Positions 1 to 10,480 of a stretch of 64,000 nt of DNA are shown here, in pieces. Source of the DNA: Buddleja alternifolia (lineage: Eukaryota > Streptophyta > Magnoliopsida > Lamiales > Scrophulariaceae). The notes beneath the pieces are model-generated. The model was not told the origin of the DNA. It saw nothing but the letters and a program-made list of their open reading frames with translations, and searched no databases. How positions within the stretch are numbered: position 1 is the stretch's first letter; every line of letters starts with the position of its first letter. The DNA is taken from NCBI GenBank assembly GCA_019426215.1, contig CM033396.1:21529101-21593100 (forward strand), in the 5' to 3' direction. A program made the position numbers and the translations under genes.

Positions 1-1042
1 TTTAATCGGTTTTTGAATTTCTTTTCGATCTTAAACTCAAAACCAACATAAACTTAAATAGTTTTCTTACATGCTTTGATGTATGTTGTGGTGGATGCTT
101 CCATGGACTCAGGGTTTTACCGCTTTAGTATTATCTGGGTTGTATTGGGCAATTGCCCCCCAGTTTGTACTTTTAATTTTGGTAGTATGATGTATATGGT
201 GCTTTCTAAGTTGTGTATATTAGAGGTAGGACCTTTTCAAGCTTGGAGCCCGAAGATCTATTAGAAATTAGATTTGTAATAGACCCCTATCCCCTGATTG
301 ATCTATTGGCTTTGATCAATCTAGAATGTCCATGGAAATGCATGTTGTTAGAATAACTAGGTTTTTCTATGCATGCATGATTATAATCCATATATGCGTG
401 TAATAAATTAATGTGCAAAGTGAGACCTTATTTTTCCAAAAATTCTCCCACATTAAAATACTAAGTAAGTAGGGGATATTGGATATCCTGGCTCTCCATC
501 AAACTTGGAAAAGATGGGATTATAAGTTATGCATGGCGTCGTCCCGACTAATGGGGGTTATGCATTAATTCATAATCCATATCTCTTCAAGTGCATTTGA
601 TGCCATCGGTCGAAGCAAATCTTATCCCATACACCGTTACAGGTTGCAAGATAAGATTCAACTGTTAGATCGATAGGAGTTGATGGGAAAGTACTTAGAT
701 GGATCACCACCAATATTTCGTTACAGACAGAGGTTGAGTGATCCATGAGCCAAAGGTAGATTGAATCATCAGTAAGACTGGTTGACATGGTATGTCACTT
801 CAAAAGTTCCAATGAGCCATACATCGTTACAGATTGCAACTCATTGAAATTTTTTAAGAACTCAATCACTCACTATGAAATCTTTCCAACGAGATTTCCA
901 TTCATTGCAGTGGGAGTGCAATGCTTCGAAAAATGTAGTGGGAGCCAAGTCAAAAACTAAAGTCCTAATTTTTACTTGGGTACAACATAATTATCTAATT
1001 GAATCTTGGTTATTTTCTACAGTAATTTCATCTCTCTCAAAA

Positions 1043-1888
1043 ATGGTTAATAACCCTCTATCCATAATGCTTGAGAAAAATGTCCTCACTGGACCAAACT
1101 ACGGTGACTGGGTCAAGAAGCTAAGAGCTAGTCTCAGAAAGAAATCACTTGAGCATATTTTAGAACAAAATGGTCCAACTTTCCCTGGGGCTGAAAATGG
1201 AACATCTGTTCTCAAAATTAACAAGAGATGGAATTCTGATGCTCAAAAGGTCACCAGTTACATGTTGAAGTCAATGAGCAAGGAATTGAGATATATTCAT
1301 TTGGATATGGAGAATCCCAAATCCATCATGCTTCATTTGGAGGAAATGTTCAGGGAACATGGAAAATCAATTCGGTATTATTTATCGAAGGAACTTTTCC
1401 AAGCAAGAATGGGAGAAAATGATGAAGTGGCAAGTCATGTTATGAACATGATATCCATGATTGGAAGACTCCAGACTCTGGGAAGTTTCATGGATTTTCA
1501 TCTACAAGTAAACCTTATTCTTCAATCTCTTCCCAAATCCTTTTCTGCCTTTGTGACTGACTTTGAAGTTGATGACCTGGGAGGATCTTTAATGGATCTT
1601 AAAGACAGACTTGTTCACATACAAGCTCTCATGAGGAGGGAATTGGAGGATGATTTACCTCTAAATGGACTGCTCGGCATAAGAATTGCTTCTGATAACC
1701 ATAGAAGGGGAAAGAAGTACCCAAGGATTGCAACAAAATGTGTTCCCTGCCAAGAGGTGGACAACTGGAAAAATGACTGCCCTAAGCTGAAAGCAAAAAT
1801 TACTTCAACTATGGAACTTAATGTTTTGGAAACAAATTATTCTGTTACCATTTTTTCAATTTCCTGGATTCTAGACTCTGGGGGCTAG
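1043..1888 (+). pseudogene. copia gag (nucleocapsid-capsid) remnant
   Basis: The reading frame is open from 875, but homology to the other gag copies starts at the ATG at 1,043 (MVNNPLSIML), which aligns with MTNPLSIL and MTINPLFVLL in the other copies. It carries the gag region typical of plant copia elements (residues about 1-200), which packages the element RNA. It ends with a degenerate CCHC zinc knuckle near 1,737-1,780, where the histidine is replaced by asparagine (CVPCQEVDNWKNDC). The protease signature ILDSGG follows at the 3' end, where one frameshift separates it from the next segment. The lost zinc-knuckle histidine and the frameshift indicate a dead copy. Confidence 0.85.
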
Positions 1889-1904
1889 TGCTCACATATG
1901 TATT

Positions 1905-2573
1905 ATGAACCAGGAGCTGGAAAGAAGTAAGAAGCTGGAGCATGGTGAAGTGATGATCAATGTTGGCAGTGGACATAGTGTAGCAGCCTCACACATTGGC
2001 ACCACTTCCCTTAGTTTATCATCTGGACATTTATTATATTTAGACAATTGCCTTGTTTTGACCAACGGGCTGAAGAATATTGTTTCAATTCCTGTTTTAG
2101 TCAAGAAAGGTTATTTATTTTCCTTTATGAACAATTCTTGTGACATTTATTTTAGAAATGAATGTGTTGGCAATGCGTCTTTAATAAATGGTTTATATTA
2201 TATTAATGTCCAAAATGATTGTAATGTTAATGCTGTAACAAGAAAATGCAGAATGTATGATACAAACTTGAGACAGCTATGGCACTTGAGACTAGGTCAT
2301 GTCGGGGACCAAAGACTACACGAGTTACAAAAGGATGGAGTCATAGACTCATTGGGATCAGATCCCTGTCCCTCTTGTGAGTCACAGGAAATTTTGAAAG
2401 AGCCACAGAAGTCTTAGGTCTAGTTCATACTGATGTGTGCGGACCATTTGGAAATATGGCCCGCGGTGGTTTTCAGTACTTCATCACATTTACCGATCAC
2501 CATTCTAGGTATGGCTACGTGTATTTAATGGTACAAGTCTGAATTATTGGAGAAATTCATTGAATTCAAGTGG
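1905..2573 (+). pseudogene. copia protease/pre-integrase/integrase remnant, truncated
   Basis: The frame continues from the gag remnant after a frameshift. It contains the gag-pre-integrase signature HLRLGHVGD near 2,283-2,310, followed by a zinc-binding CPSCES segment. In another frame it then contains the start of the integrase core (HTDVCGPFGNMARGG near 2,427-2,470) and the FITFTDHHSRYG block. The first catalytic aspartate (in HTDVC) is present, but the sequence breaks off before the second aspartate and the glutamate. No reverse transcriptase or RNase H is present. Confidence 0.8.
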
Positions 2574-2594
2574 GTGACAGGACTATTCTAGTGC

Positions 2595-2817
2595 CACTTG
2601 ATTATTCTAGTGCCTCCTCCTTTCCATAAGAGGTGGAAAGTCTATCTTCAAATCTCATGAACTTATTTGTTCAATACATTTAAATGCCATTAGATTTATA
2701 TGAACAAAGTCAAAACCTTTATTCTATAAATAGAAACGATAAACTGTTTGTACAAATAACCTGTCAAAGCACTACTCAATCTAATTCCTCACAGGCATTG
2801 AGTGCATACACCTAACA
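2595..2817 (-). repeat. Truncated copia LTR, 5' part, minus strand (3' LTR of an internally deleted element)
   Basis: Read on the minus strand it begins TGTTAGGTGTATGC at 2,817 and closely matches the minus LTR ending at 15,956, including the cctcctcctttccataagaggt-like block. The polypurine tract (minus strand GGTGGGAGAT) lies immediately upstream at 2,818-2,828. About 220 of the usual 1,750 bases remain. The other end is cut where it meets the plus-strand copia fragment. Confidence 0.8.
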
Positions 2818-4208
2818 ATCTCCCACCTGCACTCAACGCCAATCAATCTAACAATTTAATTCTGTCTTGCAACCTCGAACGATATATGGGGTGAAATTCG
2901 CTTCGACATGAAGGCATCAAATGCACTAGAGAAGATGGAGTACCACATCTTGATGCATGACCCCCTTATTCCTGGAAGATCCCATGCACTAGAAGTGAAC
3001 CCCTCTTCTAAAGTTTGATGGAGAGCTAGGACATCCAATGCCCCTTTACTTACTCAGTATTTTTGAATGAGAGAATTATAACATTCGACATTGTTAATGA
3101 TGTTGGTCTCACTTTGCATACTAATTTCTTTATCGCGCATTTTTAAAGGAAATGCATAAGAATAAGCCTAGCAATTCTAACAATACACACATGTATGGAC
3201 TATCTAGATCATCTCGAGCCAATGAGTGATCGGGGAGGGGTTCTATCTATTACAAGGGTTTCTGCCTATACAAGATCTAATCTTCATACTTCTTCAAGAC
3301 TTCATGTGCCACCACGATCCACCATTTTGGGCCTATCTCTAAAACAATTACATAGAAATAACATATACAAAAATTCTATGAATTGAAGATACAATCTGGG
3401 GGGCTCAAACTCCGGCCCAATACAACCCAGGTAAGACAGTAAAGATAAACCCTAAGTCCATACTCACATAAATGAGGAGCATATAAACAATTTAAACACA
3501 TATGTGAATTAATCATTAATGTATCAAATCTAATTTAATATATGATTAAATCTAATTTAATCTTTGATCAAATCTAATTTAATGTTCGATTAAATCTTAT
3601 ATAATATTTTGATTAAATCTAATTTAATCTCATCAAAATAAATCCAATTTAGTTTGACTACATTAATCTAATTAAAGTGTGACTATTATCAAATAAAGCC
3701 ACATGGGTAATTTAATCTAAACACATAGCAATATCATGTAAAAAGGAAAGGTGGTATTTAAATCTAATTTAACACATACGAAATAATATAAAACTATGAA
3801 GAATATAAGTCCAATTTAAATTTTTCAATAGATCCAATTTTAAAAATAAATTTAAATTCAATTTAAATAATTTAACTAAATCTAATTTAGAATTTGGAAT
3901 AAACTTAAATCCAATTTAATTTGTTCACTAAATCCAATTTAGAGTTTGAATAAACTTAAATCCAATTTAATTTATTCAATAAATCCAATTTAGAAGTTGA
4001 AACGAAAATTATTTGATTAGGGTCAATCAATTGATGAATAATTTGGTTGAACTTTCAATTGGGTCAAACCCACATAATTAATTAATTGACAATTGGGTAA
4101 TCTAATTAAATCATTGGGTCAGGTCTGACATAATTAATTGTGTTGGGCCCGACCCAAATTTTATTTAAAAAACAAAGTTAGGCTCGACCTGGCACATTTT
4201 TAAATAAG

Positions 4209-4375
4209 TGTGTTGGGCCAAGCCCAGCACGGTTTCGCCCAACGCTATTCATTATGCGTTGGGCGAAGATCATCTGTGCGCTGGGCCGAGCCCAGCGCTC
4301 ATATTAGCCCAGTGCTGATTTCCTTGGTGTTGGGCATAGCCCAACACAGCCCTAATTGTGTAGGGCCAAGCCCAA
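4209..4375. repeat. Cluster of four GGGC-centred palindromes in the copia leader
   Basis: Four near-palindromes of about 18-21 bases lie within 170 bases: around 4,210-4,230 (gtgttgggccaagcccagca), 4,278-4,298 (gcgctgggccgagcccagcg), 4,327-4,347 (gtgttgggcatagcccaaca) and 4,360-4,376 (tagggccaagcccaac). The surrounding leader is strongly AT-rich, so they stand out. In the element RNA each could fold as a short stem with a small loop. Confidence 0.7.
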
Positions 4376-4705
4376 CATCCATCCCCTCCCTAGGCCACGC
4401 TGTTAGGCCCGGGTTGAGCAGCCATGCGCTGCTGCTGTAGCAGCAGCACAGGCGACGGTGGGCTGCTACTACGCGCCGCCCGTTTTTCCAAAAACATGTG
4501 GTTTTTCCAAAAATTATGAATCCAATTCAATTTTTCGTTTTACTCTGTAAATCCAATTCAACTAAAGAAAAGATTCTATTTTACAGATTCACATGCATAA
4601 CATAAATTACCCAAATTACATATGATATGTAAATACATGTTTATGACATTAAAACAATTAAAATACATAAGCATACAATGAATATCATGAATTTCCCGAA
4701 TTTTG

Positions 4706-4717
4706 CCTCTGATACCA
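4706..4717 (-). promoter_or_regulatory. Primer binding site (initiator tRNA-Met type)
   Basis: The minus-strand sequence TGGTATCAGAGG matches the tRNA-Met-type primer site of plant copia elements. It sits 4 bases from the end of the minus-strand LTR and fixes that element's orientation. Confidence 0.8.
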
Positions 4718-4721
4718 CTAT

Positions 4722-5814
4722 TGTGATTCGGTCTAGAAGATAAAAAAAAATTGATCCGAATCACACCGAGAATCGAATCCAGGGATATTCATGATATTGG
4801 TGAAAAACACAATAGGAACGAATTATGATAGTGAGTAATCGCATTACCTCTTGACAAATAAATTCTAAATTATCAGCAGCAGCCCTATACTTCTGCCTCT
4901 AGATAATCACGCGGAAGAAAAATTCTCCAAGAAAATCTCTGATCTCCTCCCGGTAACAATGGCAGCTGCTAGTTGGAGAGAGAGGGAGGGAATTTTCTAT
5001 CCAATTGCTCAAGGTTTCTTTTTTACTCTAAGTCCGATTCTGAAACAATGACTTGTGTGTATAGAGCTCTGACACTGACTGAATACTATGTGAACCCCTA
5101 AGTTTACAGTGAGGGGGGCGCCCGCTAGGCCTAGTGGAGATGGGCTTCCGTGCTTTGTTTAATCTTAGTCCATGTGTAATTAATTAAATCCAAGTCTAAT
5201 CCAATTGACAGTTAATTATTTATTTTAATCTAATTAAATTTAATCTAATTAACTTTATTCAACTTATAAATTAATTTCCAACTAATTTGACTTATGAATT
5301 AATATGATTTAATTAATTTATTTAATCCAATTAAATATTTTTAATTAAATGATGTCATCCATTTTGTCAGTCAATTCACATCTAATATGATTTTACCAAA
5401 ATACGCTTAGCATAGAAATATTCTTTTTCTTCACATAGTGTGACTCTCTAGGCTCGATTCAATTTGCAATGGGAGGATTCTAAAGGATAAGGTTGTCACC
5501 TAGCCAACACTGTGGAACCAAATCGTAACTCAATTGAATACGAGATGAACTTGTCATCACGAACCTTGACTACGACTACCATATGTGTATAAACTTTTCA
5601 CCGACGTGAGCAGATAAAGTAAGAGCCATGGTACATCAAACTCATATAACTTGATGTTGTACTCAATAATCATAACAATGTAAAATTACCAAACTACCCT
5701 TAGTGACCATCACTAGTTTAGTATATTTACTTTGGCCAAAAAATTTGTAATTTCTATTGCTTATGATCGTACAGGTCACATACTCGTTTATTATCGAGAC
5801 GGTGAATCAATATT
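4722..5814 (-). repeat. Minus-strand copia LTR, 3' part, split by a nested element
   Basis: This is the 3' portion of a minus-strand LTR, adjacent to the primer site at 4,706. It is interrupted at 5,814 by the plus-strand copia element and resumes at 15,314. The two parts add to about 1,736 bases, close to the 1,750-1,780 of the other LTRs. It includes the block gagtgaatcaat-like before 5,814 and the phrase ccaaactacccttag near 5,690, which recurs in the homologous LTR near 53,050. Confidence 0.8.
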
Positions 5815-7593
5815 TGTTAGGATTATGCCCTCAGATGTCATAGAGGATAGAATGATAGGGCATCTTTCTAGTAATGAACTTATTTGTTATTTATAATAAA
5901 AGGCTTTATTTAGTTTTCACTTAAATCTTATCTGCATCTATAAGTAGTGTAAAACGTTTTATCCATGTTTTCAGTGCAATCCCTCTACTTCCTATGTGAT
6001 AGGAAGATTGGCACTAGATAGATTGATCTTGATTACTTAAACTCGTTCGCAAGTAATATGAAGTTTTTAATGGACAAATAAAGACTTAGAACACTTATAC
6101 AATCTTAGCTCTGACATAGGAGTGCCATTCAAATACCATGTGATGGTGGGAGCTTAAGACTGTAGGCACATTAGTGGAGCTGATATGCTCGAACACGACT
6201 GACATCGATTCTGTCACTTGGGTTTTCACTATGTGATTGTCAATGACAGAACTGATTATGCGTAATAGGTATAATTGAACCTTTGACCTGAAGTATCAAG
6301 CTGAAGATGCACTTGTGACGCAAGTATTTCACTAGAGTAGTTAGACCCAATTCACCAGTTGGTGGGGTCGACCTCGAAATGCGGCTTGATGGCTAGTGGT
6401 AGTCTTAGCTGATATCTAATATGAGATTTGTTCTCTCATAAGTGAATGAGAAAGTCTCTTATGTGATTATAGATAAATAGAGATCAAAGTCTTTAGCCAA
6501 AGCAAAAGGAGACGATTGTGCGAGGCACTAAATCAATCTCAATGATCTCGTATTATTATAATTAATACAAATGGTCAAGTCAAGTCTAGTGAGTTTGATA
6601 TAACCATGACTCTCATTTGACTGGAGCACGTGAACAAAGGGTTTATATTTATATAGTATTTACGATTGGAAGGTTGTGAAATGATCCAATCATTCGATTT
6701 CGTTTGGGCTACGAAGTGGGGCACGTGACTGGCTAGGTGTTACTCACTTCCTTTAGTTTCCTCTTATTGCCAAACGAAACAAACCTAAAGAGTCGCGCTA
6801 AAGGATTGATAAAGAAAAATGAAAAAGGATTTTCTATTTTCTTCTAGGAGATTTAATTTATTGGATAAATTAAATAATTAATTACTCATTAGATGAAATA
6901 ATTAATTATAAAGATGAAATTAATTATTAACTAATTTCCTATGGAAATAAATTAATGAATTAATTTATCTAATTAATTTGGATATTTAATTAATTTATTT
7001 ATTTATTAGATATAATAAATTATTAATTAAATAACTAATTAATTGAAACAAAAGAAGCCCAGAGCCTAGGATGGGCGTCCATGAGGACACCTATTAGGGC
7101 TAGTTGGGCATCCTTATGGATGCCCTACAAAGGTCTCTTTTGTTTGTCTTGGTCAATAAGTCAAGAGGATATAAAAGGACTTTTTGACCTAAAACTAAAG
7201 ATACGAAATAATAACTCTCCCAGAAAGAAAAAGAAAAGCCTCCTCCTTCTCTCTATACCTAGCCGTCGCCCCCCTTAGAGAAAAGTGGGAATTTTTCATC
7301 AATCAATCGGTGCATGATAATTTTGAGACAACGTGTGTTCATTGTTCAGATCAAACTTCAAGAAAAATTCAAGAAATTCAAGAAGAGTAGATGAAACGAG
7401 GATTGAAGAATTCAACACTTCATCAACTCGAAATTTAGAGGAGGAATCGGATTCTCCTACCACTTCGCTTCAACGGGTAAGTCGTTATTCGTTATGCGAT
7501 TTAATTGATCCATATATGTAAACGGAGAAATTACTTTGGGTTAAAAATTTAAAACTTTCGCTACATTTATTCGATTTTTTGTGGAACCCATCA
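5815..7593 (+). repeat. 5' LTR of the complete copia element
   Basis: It starts TGTTAGGATTATGCC and ends CATCA just before the primer site, 1,779 bases in all. The 3' copy is 1,754 bases, so small indels have accumulated. The last third is AT-rich with repeated AATTAATTAA-like stretches (6,840-7,050). Confidence 0.93.
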
Positions 7594-7594
7594 G

Positions 7595-7606
7595 TGGTAT
7601 CAGAGC
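7595..7606 (+). promoter_or_regulatory. Primer binding site, TGGTATCAGAGC
   Basis: It lies one base after the 5' LTR and matches the initiator tRNA-Met primer site used by most plant copia elements. Confidence 0.92.
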
Positions 7607-9610
7607 TAATCTCTGATTTGCATATTGGATCATGTTTATGTGAATTTTGATATGCATATTATGTGTTTTTTAAGCATGCAATTATGTGTTCTTAAATCTG
7701 CATTTTTTATGGTTTTTAGCATGGATTTTGATTTTTTGTGTTTATTGTAAATCTGGGTATTTTGCGATATGAGAAAAAAAAATCAAAAACGAGGAGGCCC
7801 CGACCCAACAACGCACAGCGTTGTGCATGCGACCGCACGACGCCTGGCAACTTGTCGATACTCGGCACGGGTCACACGGACACACGACCTATCAGGTCAT
7901 GTATTTCGACACACAACCCGCTGAATTAGGTCTTGACCTGGGTCTAAAAACGGGTTGTGGGTTTTGAGTCAAAATTGGTATTTGGGTCTTGGGCAAATTT
8001 AATTATCCGGGAGGGGCAAAAAGATGATGACCCGAAATAATTTAAATTAAGCCCAATTGAAAAATTACTCAATTTTGATTTATTAATTAGTTTGGGCTTA
8101 CTTTAATTAATTCCAAAGGGGCCAATGGATTGGTGATTTGGATTTAAATTAAAACTAACACAATAGAAATTAATAAAGCGTTTATTTTTTTCTAATTAAT
8201 TAATTCCGATCCCAATTAAATTAAATTCAAAGTGGACCAAAAGGATGGTGACTTAGGTTTGATAAAATCGAGCCCAATAAGATTAATTGGAATAAAAATA
8301 TTTAATTAGAATAATTAATTATTTTTCTTGGAGATTAATATTTAATTTATGGATTAAATAATATTAATTTTTCCTCAACTTGGAAATTACTTGAATATTT
8401 GAATAAAAAATATAAATTATTTTTCTTGGATGATTAATAATTAATTCTTTAATCAAATAAAAGTTTTTCCAATTAATGATTGCTTTAAATCATAATAAAA
8501 TAGGATTCCATAGTTTATGTATTCATATTAGTTGGACTAATATTATTTTAATTAAAGGTAGATATACTTAATTTATAATTTTGTGTATCTAAGTCATCTA
8601 GTGGGACTATAATGATTTTAATTGAAATAAAGAATATATAAAAGTTGAGAATTTTAATAAAGGACTTTTTAGTTGGACTAAAATTTTAAATAATCAACAT
8701 AAGTGTTTAAATAATGCGAGCATGTATTAATAGATGCCATCATGTCTTATGTGATGGAGACACCGATCGTGGACTTAGGTTATATTCGAGTTACTTTTTC
8801 TTTTTATGGGTTGTTTTAAAGAATAGTAGTAAAAAAATTCAAAAATTAATGAAGCCCATGAAGTTTAGTTAAGTTTTTCATTTTACCTTTCTTTGTGATG
8901 GCCCATTGGCTCGGGCCCTCTAGGAAAAGTCATGATCGAGTGTGGTGGATTTATTTATTCATTTATTTAATTCCATGTTTATATTGATAGTCATGATTAT
9001 TAGTAGTATAAATTATGTATGTTCAATATGTGATAATTGTGCTATATAAATTGATTAATGTACAAAGTGAGACCAAACATTTGACAATTTAAATTCTCCC
9101 AAATAAATAATGCCGAGTTAGTAAAGGATGTGTGACATCCTCGCCTTCCACCAAACTTATTAAAATTAAAATTACTACAAATGTGTAATGCTTCCCAGTT
9201 AGGGAGGTTACGCATTTGGAAATAATTTGAAATTTTTTTAAGTGCATGAAATGTCTTAATCGAAACATATTTCACCCTAGAAACCGGTTAGGTTACGGCT
9301 TGGTGAACTATGTGGAAAAATATTGAAATATTTATTGGATAAATTGATGTTAGACATCACTTTAAATCATTAATGGGCCAGGAATCGATTTGGTTGCAAC
9401 CCATCTAATTAATTGAGGATCTCAATACCTGTTGTGGAATCAATGCCAATGATGATTCCCGATTTTCACATGGGAGTGTGGGATTCGAAAAATGCAGTGG
9501 GAGCCAAGATAAATTTTAAGTCCTTAATTTTTCTTGGTTAAGTCAAATACAAGTAATCTAATTAATCAGGTTTATTCCTGCAGTTATTTTCTCGTTTATC
9601 TCTCTCAAAT
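7607..9610 (+). other. Untranslated leader of the complete copia element
   Basis: About 2 kb without a convincing coding frame lie between the primer site and gag. It is homologous to 1-870 and, on the other strand, to 2,840-4,705 and 50,690-50,980. The part at 7,960-8,700 is very AT-rich, with repeated AATTAATTTAAT-like words. The short open frames here are not conserved between the copies and I do not call them genes. Confidence 0.75.
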
Positions 9611-10440
9611 ATGACAAACCCACTTTCAATTCTACTCTAAAAGAATACCCTTACTAGACCCAATTATGTGGACTGGCTTAGAAATTTGAGGATTGTCCTC
9701 AATATGGAATCTCTGAGATACGTCTTGGAGGCTGATATCCCAGCGGCTCTAGCTAGAACACGTGCTAGTGAGGAAGAGGTCCAAACCCATGAAAAATGGG
9801 TCATGGATGACATCCGGGTGAGAGGATACATGTTGGGATCTATGACCAATGAACTTCAAAGGTCACATAATAAGATGCCCACTGCAAGAGCTATCCTAGC
9901 TCACCTGGTAGAGCTCTATGGTGAGCACAGTCGAACTGCACGATATGAGATATCAAAAGTGCTCTTTAGAGCCAAGATAAAAGAAAGTGAGAAGGTTGGT
10001 GATCATGTCCTCAAAGAGATATTGAGGATTGAGAAATTAGAAGATCTCGACTTCACCATGAACTCCACCCTTCAAACTGACTTAATCTTGCTATCTCTTC
10101 CTGATCCCTTCTCCCAATTTTTGGTTAACTTTAACTGCAATGAGATAGAGTGCAATTTAGCTGGGCTAATGAACAAGTTGGTTACTGCACAATCTCAAAT
10201 GAAACCAAAGGGAAAGGAAACTGCCCTGGTCATCTCTGCTGGACCTAAAAAGTCTAAGTCTAAGAAGAAGAACAACAAGAAGCAGGCTAGCGAGCTAGGA
10301 GCAAAAGGAGGTGTTCAAAAGGGTAAGGGAAAGGCTCAAGGGTTTTATAAGAGCAAAGGGCCTATGAAGACAAACAGATGTCTCGAGTGCGGTGAGCTTG
10401 ACCACTGTTAGAGGAACAATCCTAAATTAGGCAAAGGCAC
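9611..10440 (+). pseudogene. copia gag, inactivated
   Basis: Homology starts at ATG 9,611, but codon 10 is a TAA stop (9,638-9,640). After it the frame is open to a TAG at 10,409-10,411, through the gag core (residues about 20-200), a lysine-rich linker and the zinc knuckle. The knuckle reads CLECGELDHC then stop, where the related copy at 49.9 kb has an intact CLHCGELGHWRRNC. The tryptophan is thus changed, a stop is introduced and the last cysteine is lost. The product would have been the capsid/nucleocapsid part of the polyprotein. Confidence 0.88.
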
Positions 10441-10480
10441 AAAAGGTATGGAACTTTTTGTTTTTTAAACTAATTGTTCT

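Larger units (their letters stand above)
1..2573 (+). mobile_element. Ty1/copia retrotransposon fragment (leader, gag, protease, start of integrase)
   Basis: The fragment starts inside an element and ends inside the integrase domain. Positions 1-870 resemble the untranslated leader of the complete element at 7,607-9,610, including the shared phrase gtgcaaagtgagacc near 415 and the gcagtgggagccaag-like block near 940. Gag and the start of pol follow. The coding region stops abruptly near 2,573, where the sequence changes to a minus-strand copia LTR. Both ends are therefore missing: the left lies outside the window and the right is truncated. It belongs to the same broad copia family as the elements at 5,815-15,308 and 47,951-51,000. 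Confidence 0.85.
2818..4721 (-). mobile_element. Internally deleted minus-strand copia element: polypurine tract, leader and primer site, no gag-pol
   Basis: On the minus strand the order is primer binding site (TGGTATCAGAGG, 4,706-4,717), a leader of about 1.9 kb, then directly the polypurine tract (2,818-2,828). The leader ends in the block that precedes gag in the other elements (gtgagacc near 3,110; ggttgcaag near 2,870). It joins the last codons before the polypurine tract near 2,840, so all of gag and pol is missing. The leader is AT-rich, with many AATCTAATTTAA-like repeats at 3,515-3,970, and has a GC-rich hairpin cluster at 4,209-4,375. It keeps the cis sites for reverse transcription, so it resembles a non-autonomous derivative. 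Confidence 0.75.
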
